Part shown: positions 1 to 4,597 of the stretch, piece after piece
Numbering within the stretch: the stretch's first letter is position 1
Layout of the letters: every line of letters begins with the position of its first letter
Origin: an uncultured Caryophanales bacterium
Lineage (GTDB): Bacteria; Bacillota_I; Bacilli_A; RFN20; CAG-826
Direction of reading: 5' to 3'
DNA: 10,425 bases
Assembly (NCBI GenBank): GCA_946404585.1
Contig: CAMJEC010000036.1
Coordinates: 1 to 10,425, forward strand
Made by a program: the position numbers and the translations under genes
The notes under the pieces: model-generated
What the model was told of the DNA's origin: nothing
What the model saw: the letters and a program-made list of their open reading frames with translations, nothing else
Databases searched by the model: none

Positions 1-3
1 AAT

Positions 4-77
4 GCAGGTGTAGTTCAGTGGTAGAACGTAACCTTGCCAAGGTTAATATGCGGGTTCGATTCCCGTCACTTGCTCCA
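4..77 (+). tRNA. tRNA-Gly (anticodon GCC)
   Basis: A complete cloverleaf can be folded by hand. The acceptor stem is GCAGGTG (4-10) with CACTTGC (67-73), followed by discriminator T and an encoded CCA (75-77). The D stem is GTTC/GAAC (13-16 with 24-27). The anticodon stem is TAACC/GGTTA with loop TTGCCAA, giving anticodon GCC at 36-38. The T arm contains GGTTCGATTCC. It reads GGC and GGU glycine codons. Its promoter lies outside the window. A second glycine tRNA (CCC) sits at the far end in the opposite orientation. Confidence 0.96.
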
Positions 78-88
78 GACAGCTTAAT

Positions 89-114
89 ACCCAGATGCAA
101 AATCTGGGTTTTTT
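89..114 (+). terminator. Rho-independent terminator after tRNA-Gly(GCC)
   Basis: A perfect 8-bp stem, ACCCAGAT (89-96) with ATCTGGGT (102-109), has a 5-nt loop and runs directly into a T tract (109-114). It ends plus-strand transcription from the tRNA. The stop codon of the convergent minus-strand gene (113-115) lies inside the T tract. That operon may use the same hairpin, but on the minus strand the stem is followed by ATTAAG rather than a T run, so termination there would be weaker. Confidence 0.85.
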
Positions 115-1129
115 ATTTATCTCCATCCTCATCATCTTGATGATCTTGACCACGTAACGATGCTTCTAAGTTCTTCTTTTCTTCTTCACTTAGGTCAATA
201 CTGTTTTGAATTCTTCTAAGGATGGTCTCGATTGCTTCTTGATTACCTTCTTTGAAATTCATTTCATATTTCTTATATATCGTTTCCATGTTGGCAAAAT
301 AGAATGGAAGATAAAACATTAATAAGGCCACACCACCGACTAATACGAAGGTTGGTAATAAATCGATTCTCTTAATTAAGAAGAAATCAAGCGCACCAAA
401 GGCTAGCATACCCACAAAGGATAAAACTAACATTGGCCAATTTAAAGAGAACCAGTCTTTACGCATTTCATTACGATGACGAGCATAAGTGTTGCCGACA
501 CTCATCTTTAATAACGCTGCAGCACCAAAAGCCACATTAGCGCGGTAATAGATGGATAAAGATGAGAATGAAATATAGTAAATAAAAGCGAGCATTGATA
601 GAGGAATTCCTACCGCAGATATATAAACGATGAAGGTTAATAACATATTGTTGTTATCCTCTAATAACGCGGTTAGTTCTTCATAGGTGAATTCGACGTT
701 ATTAACATATTGGAACGCTAAGGTATTAAACGAATTAACGAAGGTTTCACCATACTGTGCTTTAAAGATTAAATAGAAGATAATTCCAGCGACTATCACA
801 GTGGCAAAATAGAAGCCTAAAGACTTTAAGAAAGAGATTAAACCTCTAAAGCTTCCTCTAAACTGTGAACGGAAGAAACCCATGAAATATCTCACATAAG
901 CGGATAAGGAAATTTGTTGATTTATCTGTAGATAATAACAAGCGACATGAGAGGCAAATAAGAAAGGTAAAGCTAAAAGCGGTACCGCAATTATTAATAA
1001 TGATGGACCGATAAAAGCAAGGATTGTTACTAAAAGTAAAAACAAACCACACATAATTCCTACAGCAATGTAGGAAGATGGATTGGCTTTGAATTTGTTA
1101 AAAGAAATGCTTCTAAGTGAGTCTTTCAT
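113..1129 (-). CDS. Polytopic membrane protein of unknown function
   Basis: 338 residues; I do not recognise the family. About six hydrophobic segments are visible, near residues 20-40, 42-62, 100-122, 164-195 (long, possibly two), 230-251 and 257-280. A loop rich in acidic and polar residues (about 125-162) separates the third and fourth. The C-terminal tail (about 285-338) is hydrophilic and helical, and ends in a strongly acidic run rich in Asp and Glu, so a cytoplasmic tail is likely. There is no signal peptide beyond the first membrane segment and no catalytic motif. The start codon overlaps the stop of the upstream NERD-domain gene by one base (TAATG), which implies translational coupling; no strong ribosome site precedes it. 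It is the last gene of the cdaA operon. A role with the NERD protein at the membrane is an inference from coupling only. Confidence 0.85.
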   Translation of the reverse strand: MKDSLRSISFNKFKANPSSYIAVGIMCGLFLLLVTILAFIGPSLLIIAVPLLALPFLFASHVACYYLQINQQISLSAYVRYFMGFFRSQFRGSFRGLISFLKSLGFYFATVIVAGIIFYLIFKAQYGETFVNSFNTLAFQYVNNVEFTYEELTALLEDNNNMLLTFIVYISAVGIPLSMLAFIYYISFSSLSIYYRANVAFGAAALLKMSVGNTYARHRNEMRKDWFSLNWPMLVLSFVGMLAFGALDFFLIKRIDLLPTFVLVGGVALLMFYLPFYFANMETIYKKYEMNFKEGNQEAIETILRRIQNSIDLSEEEKKNLEASLRGQDHQDDEDGDK

Positions 1130-1812
1130 TACTTTTTCTTCTTGTTTTCCTTAGCAATTGATTGCACTGCTTTTGCAAGTTGTGCATCATTGATGTTTTC
1201 CACTGGACGAGATTCAATGGCTTTAATTAAAGCGGCGAATTTCTTTCTTTGAATAATATAGAACTGTTTGGAATCACTTTGGACTTCGACTTTGCAGTCA
1301 TCGTTAATTAAAGTGATACCAATTAACATGGATGTATCTAAACCTGTTGATGATGATAATTTACTCGCTAAACTCTTAGCTTGAATAATTGGGTTATCGG
1401 TATAGCACTTTTTACCTTTGTGAGAGATAAAAATCAAAGATTTATCAGTGGACTTACCCACTAAATCACCTTCATAGTATTTGGTTAAGATGACATAGAT
1501 GTATTTCTCACCAAAGAGGATGTGATCCACTTTTGCGAGTTTATTTGAATCAACCTTGAAATAGAATTGATTGATTAAATAATAGTCATTTTCTAAAGCC
1601 ACTTTATAAACGCGTTTATAAAAGATAACTTGGAATCTCTTACGACGATAGGCCGCAGAGATTGGAAAATATAAGACAATAGCAAAGAATAAAACCACCA
1701 CTATTGGGACAATAATGACGAATGCTAATTGCACAGTTGTTAACGATGTTAAGGCTTTAAACTCGACCATATAAAATATCATAACAAAAATGACCTTATT
1801 TATTAAGGACAT
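1129..1812 (-). CDS. Membrane-anchored NERD-domain protein, probably catalytically altered
   Basis: 227 residues. A hydrophobic segment (about 27-49) is followed by a basic stretch (YRRKR, 55-59), which suggests a membrane anchor with the rest in the cytoplasm. Residues about 75-155 match the NERD (nuclease-related) domain, a restriction-endonuclease-like fold: a VDHILF strand with D96, then VILTKYYEG (107-115), then NPIIQ (140-144) and a helix. Family members normally read I-E-T-K at this strand. Here Glu is replaced by L109, while K111 and Q144 remain, so nuclease activity is doubtful. The C terminus is a Lys-rich tail. The assigned ATG is 14 nt after the Nudix stop and has no clear ribosome site. 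ATGs at residues 11 and 15 are possible alternatives, and an AAGG lies upstream of residue 11. The start is therefore uncertain; the domain call is fairly firm. Confidence 0.8.
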   Translation of the reverse strand: MSLINKVIFVMIFYMVEFKALTSLTTVQLAFVIIVPIVVVLFFAIVLYFPISAAYRRKRFQVIFYKRVYKVALENDYYLINQFYFKVDSNKLAKVDHILFGEKYIYVILTKYYEGDLVGKSTDKSLIFISHKGKKCYTDNPIIQAKSLASKLSSSTGLDTSMLIGITLINDDCKVEVQSDSKQFYIIQRKKFAALIKAIESRPVENINDAQLAKAVQSIAKENKKKK

Positions 1813-1826
1813 TTTGCATAATCTAT

Positions 1827-2435
1827 TTAGTCAAAGATAGTTTTATTAGTCTTTATCGCATTTATAATGCGGTCAATTTCTTCCTTCATTACTTTCCTAG
1901 ATAATGGAGGGAGATTATCTAAATCAAACCAAGCAACATCATCGGTTTCATATTCATGTTCATGAAGTTCACCTTTAAGTTTAGCTTCAAAAACCACGAG
2001 ATATTCTGGGGTGGAAACACTTGTCTTAAATGGCGTACGATTGAGCACACCCACAAGGCGTACGAGTTCAATGTCTGCACCTGCTTCTTGACTTGATTCA
2101 TTAATCGCTGTTTGACCAGCGGAATCGTAGAGATCCGCCCAACCACCAGGGAAAGAATAAGTCCCACTATTGGCTTCTCTTACCATCAATACTTTGCTGC
2201 GATTTTCATTTAAAATAACCGCACGAACAGATACACTTGGTGTAGGATAAATATCTCTAGAGAAATAATTAGGTCTATGGAACTCCATTTCCATGAGCTT
2301 TTCTAACATCTCTAAAGTGAGATCGTTAATCTGTTGATAGTTAGTAATAGCGTAAGGGTCTTTAGAAAAAACCAATCCTATTTTAGCGATGGATTGGATT
2401 TTCAATATATAGTCGTAAAGTTCTTTACTGTCCAT
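1827..2435 (-). CDS. Nudix hydrolase with N-terminal Nudix_N domain, divergent Nudix box
   Basis: 202 residues. Residues about 3-57 resemble the Nudix_N domain (PF12535): a helical IAKIGLVFSKDPY stretch followed by a second helix. The Nudix fold follows from about 65 to 195. Relatives are usually annotated as ADP-ribose pyrophosphatases of the YjhB type. The Nudix box runs from G98 to A120. Compared with G-x5-E-x7-R-E-U-x-E-E-x-G-U, it has D104 for the first Glu, N112 for Arg, E113 and E117 conserved, and Q116 for a metal-binding Glu. Hydrolase activity may therefore be weak or altered. The PGGWAD segment before the box is typical of this subfamily. The ATG overlaps the cdaA stop by one base (TAATG), so translation is probably coupled to cdaA. 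The substrate cannot be deduced from sequence. Confidence 0.87.
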   Translation of the reverse strand: MDSKELYDYILKIQSIAKIGLVFSKDPYAITNYQQINDLTLEMLEKLMEMEFHRPNYFSRDIYPTPSVSVRAVILNENRSKVLMVREANSGTYSFPGGWADLYDSAGQTAINESSQEAGADIELVRLVGVLNRTPFKTSVSTPEYLVVFEAKLKGELHEHEYETDDVAWFDLDNLPPLSRKVMKEEIDRIINAIKTNKTIFD

Positions 2436-3223
2436 TATTCTTCAGAGGAGGATTGATCCGCCATATAGTTTTCAAAAACACGGAGGAAATTTTGTTGTGT
2501 AACGGCTTCTAAATCACCATTAACCGCAAAGGAGATACGTCCTGTTTCTTCAGAAACAACAACTGTCACTGCATCTGATACTTCAGAGATACCAATAGCA
2601 GCTCTATGTCTTGAACCATATTTACCAGCGAATGGTTTTGTAGTTGGTGTAAAGAAGACACTAGCGGCGATGATTTCATTACCATGAATAACAACCGCAC
2701 CATCGTGTAAACGTGTACCTGGATAGAAGATTGTCATAAGGATTTCTGGAGTGACTGGTGCATTAATTGGGACACCGTTCTTCATAATATCTTTCAAGCT
2801 TGTATTCTTTTCAAATGTCATAATGGCACCGATACGAGCGTTACTTAATGAGATAACAGCAGATTCGATGTTTTTATATAATTGTTGAGTATCGTAGATT
2901 CTTTCAATACCGAAGTTAGCCGCTTTAGCGGTAACTCTGGAGAATGGGTTAGCAATGAACTTTCTTAAATCGCCGAGATTAGCGAAGAAGCAAGCAGCTA
3001 AACCAGCAGCGGTAACTGCGGCAACTAAAGAACACACGACAGGTAAGTCAAATAAGTAGGCAAGAAGGAATAAAAATGCACATGAACCAAGGAAAATGAA
3101 ACTGGCTTTACGTTTTGCGACTTTGACAAGAACAAAAAATAAAGCACCAAAAACTAAAACAATACAAATTAAAGTTGCAATGAAATTGCCGATATATTGT
3201 TGTGTATCCCAAGCAAAATGCAT
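2435..3223 (-). CDS. cdaA: Diadenylate cyclase CdaA (c-di-AMP synthase)
   Basis: 262 residues, close to the usual CdaA length of about 270. It makes c-di-AMP from two ATP at the membrane; c-di-AMP controls potassium and osmotic balance in Gram-positive bacteria. Three membrane segments (about 11-33, 41-58, 61-82) precede a linker helix and the DAC (DisA_N) domain (about 105-245). Both catalytic motifs are intact: D174-G175-A176 in LHDGAVVI, and G203-S-R205-H206-R207 followed by AAIG. The start is fixed by a strong AGGGGGT site (3231-3237) seven bases upstream. Its promoter is predicted at 3256-3284. In most Bacillota cdaA is followed by cdaR and glmM. Here it is followed by a Nudix gene in a TAATG overlap, which is unusual. 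Confidence 0.96.
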   Translation of the reverse strand: MHFAWDTQQYIGNFIATLICIVLVFGALFFVLVKVAKRKASFIFLGSCAFLFLLAYLFDLPVVCSLVAAVTAAGLAACFFANLGDLRKFIANPFSRVTAKAANFGIERIYDTQQLYKNIESAVISLSNARIGAIMTFEKNTSLKDIMKNGVPINAPVTPEILMTIFYPGTRLHDGAVVIHGNEIIAASVFFTPTTKPFAGKYGSRHRAAIGISEVSDAVTVVVSEETGRISFAVNGDLEAVTQQNFLRVFENYMADQSSSEE

Positions 3224-3230
3224 GATGTTT

Positions 3231-3237
3231 ACCCCCT
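3231..3237 (-). promoter_or_regulatory. Ribosome binding site of cdaA
   Basis: The minus strand reads AGGGGGT, seven bases before the ATG (3221-3223). It is one of the strongest Shine-Dalgarno matches in the window and fixes the cdaA start. Confidence 0.75.
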
Positions 3238-3255
3238 GAAGCGTGCAAAATAATC

Positions 3256-3284
3256 ATAATATATTCAGGAATATATTTCCACAA
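3256..3284 (-). promoter_or_regulatory. Promoter of the cdaA operon
   Basis: On the minus strand TTGTGG (3279-3284) and TATTAT (3256-3261) are separated by exactly 17 bases. Transcription would start near 3249 and leave a leader of about 26 nt containing the AGGGGGT site. A 20-bp palindrome fills the spacer and overlaps the -10. No convincing terminator separates the upstream winged-helix gene, so some read-through from it is also possible. Confidence 0.5.
3258..3277. promoter_or_regulatory. Palindromic candidate operator in the cdaA promoter
   Basis: AATATATTC-AG-GAATATATT is a perfect 9-2-9 inverted repeat. It covers the spacer and part of the -10 box of the predicted cdaA promoter, the position expected for a repressor site. 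I cannot match it to a named regulator. It is AT-rich, so chance symmetry is a real alternative. Confidence 0.4.
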
Positions 3285-3316
3285 AAGATAACAAAAATGG
3301 CTAAAAAATAGGTTAT

Positions 3317-3697
3317 TTAGTCAATTTTAACAATTGTCGGTGTGACGTTTTTGTTTCTTCTTGCGAAAGGCTTTTTATGAGTTTTTAGGAAGGCTTCAGT
3401 GACTTCAATACCTTTGTCGGTTAAAGAGAAATATAACTTTTTAGTTTGTGTGTCAAAGATTCTTCCAATATAGCCATAACGATACAACATCATTGTTAAA
3501 CGGCAAACCTTTTTGCTGGTAAAAGATATGAGTGTGCCAAAACAATCTAAATCAACGAATAGCTTGGTATCTTCATCCACTACACCAACAAGAATCTTAT
3601 AGATACCTTCATTAAGTGGGTAGTAATGTAAGTCATTTAGAGCTTTGATAGTAATAAGAACTTTGTAGTAAGTTTGATTGAGCTTAACTTCTTTCAT
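3317..3697 (-). CDS. Small winged-helix (RQC-like) DNA-binding protein
   Basis: 126 residues with no membrane segment. The region about 28-98 resembles the RQC winged helix of RecQ helicases. A helix leads into EGIYKILVG (30-38). A second and a third, recognition-type helix follow (LISFTSKKVCRLTMMLYRYGYI, about 56-77). A beta wing follows, ending in LTDKG (92-96). The tail is basic (KKPFARRNK, about 108-116), consistent with nucleic-acid binding. No helicase domain is attached, as in stand-alone RQC-minor proteins. No Shine-Dalgarno precedes the ATG. The predicted -10 box ends only six bases before it, so the transcript may be leaderless. It faces away from deoD. Its target is unknown; the family assignment is from memory of the pattern and is moderately sure. 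Confidence 0.8.
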   Translation of the reverse strand: MKEVKLNQTYYKVLITIKALNDLHYYPLNEGIYKILVGVVDEDTKLFVDLDCFGTLISFTSKKVCRLTMMLYRYGYIGRIFDTQTKKLYFSLTDKGIEVTEAFLKTHKKPFARRNKNVTPTIVKID

Positions 3698-3703
3698 GGT
3701 GAT

Positions 3704-3732
3704 ATTCTAACGATTTATAAGAGGAAGGTCAA
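3704..3732 (-). promoter_or_regulatory. Promoter of the winged-helix gene (predicted leaderless)
   Basis: The minus strand has TTGACC (3727-3732), 17 bases, then TAGAAT (3704-3709). Only six bases (ATCACC) separate the -10 from the ATG at 3695-3697. Transcription starting seven bases after the -10 would begin at the A of the start codon. Confidence 0.6.
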
Positions 3733-3746
3733 AACATTATTCTCTA

Positions 3747-3775
3747 TTGAGAAACATTGCTAAGTTTTGTAGAAT
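3747..3775 (+). promoter_or_regulatory. Promoter of deoD
   Basis: TTGAGA (3747-3752), 17 bases, then TAGAAT (3770-3775). Transcription would begin near 3782, giving a leader of about 22 nt that holds a TGGAGA ribosome site (3789-3794) nine bases before the ATG at 3804. The -35 box lies 14 bp from that of the divergent winged-helix promoter. Confidence 0.6.
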
Positions 3776-3803
3776 AGTTTTCGGGAAATGGAGAATTTAT
3801 AAT

Positions 3804-4523
3804 ATGTCTACACCTCATAACAGTGCCAATCCTGGCGATTTTGCTAACGTTGTTTTAATGCCTGGTGATCCATTAAGAGCTAAATTGATTGCCGATACAT
3901 ATCTACATGATGTCAAACTAGTGACTAGTGTTCGTAACATCTATGGCTATACTGGTTACACCAAAAATGGCAAAAAGATTAGCGTTATGGCTTCAGGTAT
4001 GGGTATGCCATCCATTGGTATTTACTCCTACGAATTATATTCACGTTATAACGTTGATGTGATTATCCGTGTCGGTACATGTGGTGCCTATCAAGAAAAT
4101 ATCAATTTATTTGATATCATTGTCGGTAGCGCTGCTAGTACAGATAGTAACTGGGCACATCAATATAACTTAAACGGTCATTACTCCGCGAGTGCGGACT
4201 TCGATGTTATGGAAGCCGCAGTTAGCGCTGCAAGAAAGAAAGGTATTCCTGTTCACGTCGGTAACGTCTTATCAAGTGATGTCTTCTATAACTCTGATAA
4301 AGAAGGTTGGAAGAAATGGGCTGATATGAACGTCTTGGCCGTTGAAATGGAAGCTTTCTCCTTATACTGCAACGCTGCGAAGTTAAAGAAAAAAGCCCTT
4401 TGCCTATTAACTGTCAGTGACTCTTTCTTAATCAAAGAAGAACTCACACCAGAACAAAGACAAAATGGCTTATTAAGAATGATTGAAATCGGCGTTGAAG
4501 CCGCTGAGAAATTCGCTAAATAA
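3804..4523 (+). CDS. deoD: Purine nucleoside phosphorylase, DeoD type
   Basis: 239 residues, the same length as E. coli DeoD. It cleaves purine (deoxy)nucleosides with phosphate to free base and (deoxy)ribose 1-phosphate in cytoplasmic purine salvage; the family is hexameric. Visible family motifs are MSTPH at the N terminus (H5, from the neighbouring subunit's active site), MPGDPLRA (19-26, phosphate loop), RVGTCGA (89-95), VEMEA (180-184, ribose site) and TVSDS (203-207) with D206 matching the catalytic Asp of E. coli. An upstream in-frame TTG at 3747 would add 19 residues, but that TTG is the -35 box itself. The ATG at 3804 has a good TGGAGA site and gives the family's usual N terminus. 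It is a monocistronic gene closed by a terminator at 4546-4582. Confidence 0.96.
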   Translation: MSTPHNSANPGDFANVVLMPGDPLRAKLIADTYLHDVKLVTSVRNIYGYTGYTKNGKKISVMASGMGMPSIGIYSYELYSRYNVDVIIRVGTCGAYQENINLFDIIVGSAASTDSNWAHQYNLNGHYSASADFDVMEAAVSAARKKGIPVHVGNVLSSDVFYNSDKEGWKKWADMNVLAVEMEAFSLYCNAAKLKKKALCLLTVSDSFLIKEELTPEQRQNGLLRMIEIGVEAAEKFAK

Positions 4524-4545
4524 GTTAACAAAATTAATCTCAATG

Positions 4546-4582
4546 GTACGCATCCTTTTGCTAGAGGGGGTGCGTGCTTTTT
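4546..4582 (+). terminator. Rho-independent terminator of deoD
   Basis: A 10-bp stem, GTACGCATCC (4546-4555) with GGGTGCGTGC (4568-4577), contains two G-T wobbles and a 12-nt loop, and is followed by TTTTT (4578-4582). It lies between convergent deoD and the P-type ATPase. On the minus strand no comparable T run follows, so it mainly serves deoD. Confidence 0.85.
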
Positions 4583-4597
4583 ATATACACGTGTCGC

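Noticed and set aside
113..3223. Reading the cdaA-Nudix-NERD cluster as an anti-phage defence system
   Set aside because: The cyclase is the housekeeping CdaA type, the NERD active site is altered, and no other defence gene or mobile element is nearby; the evidence supports only an unusual operon.
3285..3316. Possible terminator after the winged-helix gene
   Set aside because: Only a weak AT-only ATAAC/GTTAT pairing with a long loop is present and no T run follows a stable stem.
3727..3733. GGTCAAA, resembling half of a CtsR operator
   Set aside because: The second heptad required at the correct spacing is absent, and the bases are explained as the -35 box of the winged-helix promoter.
3747..3803. 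TTG start that would extend deoD by 19 residues
   Set aside because: The TTG is part of the -35 box, there is no ribosome site before it, and the ATG at 3804 has a TGGAGA site and gives the family's standard N terminus and length.
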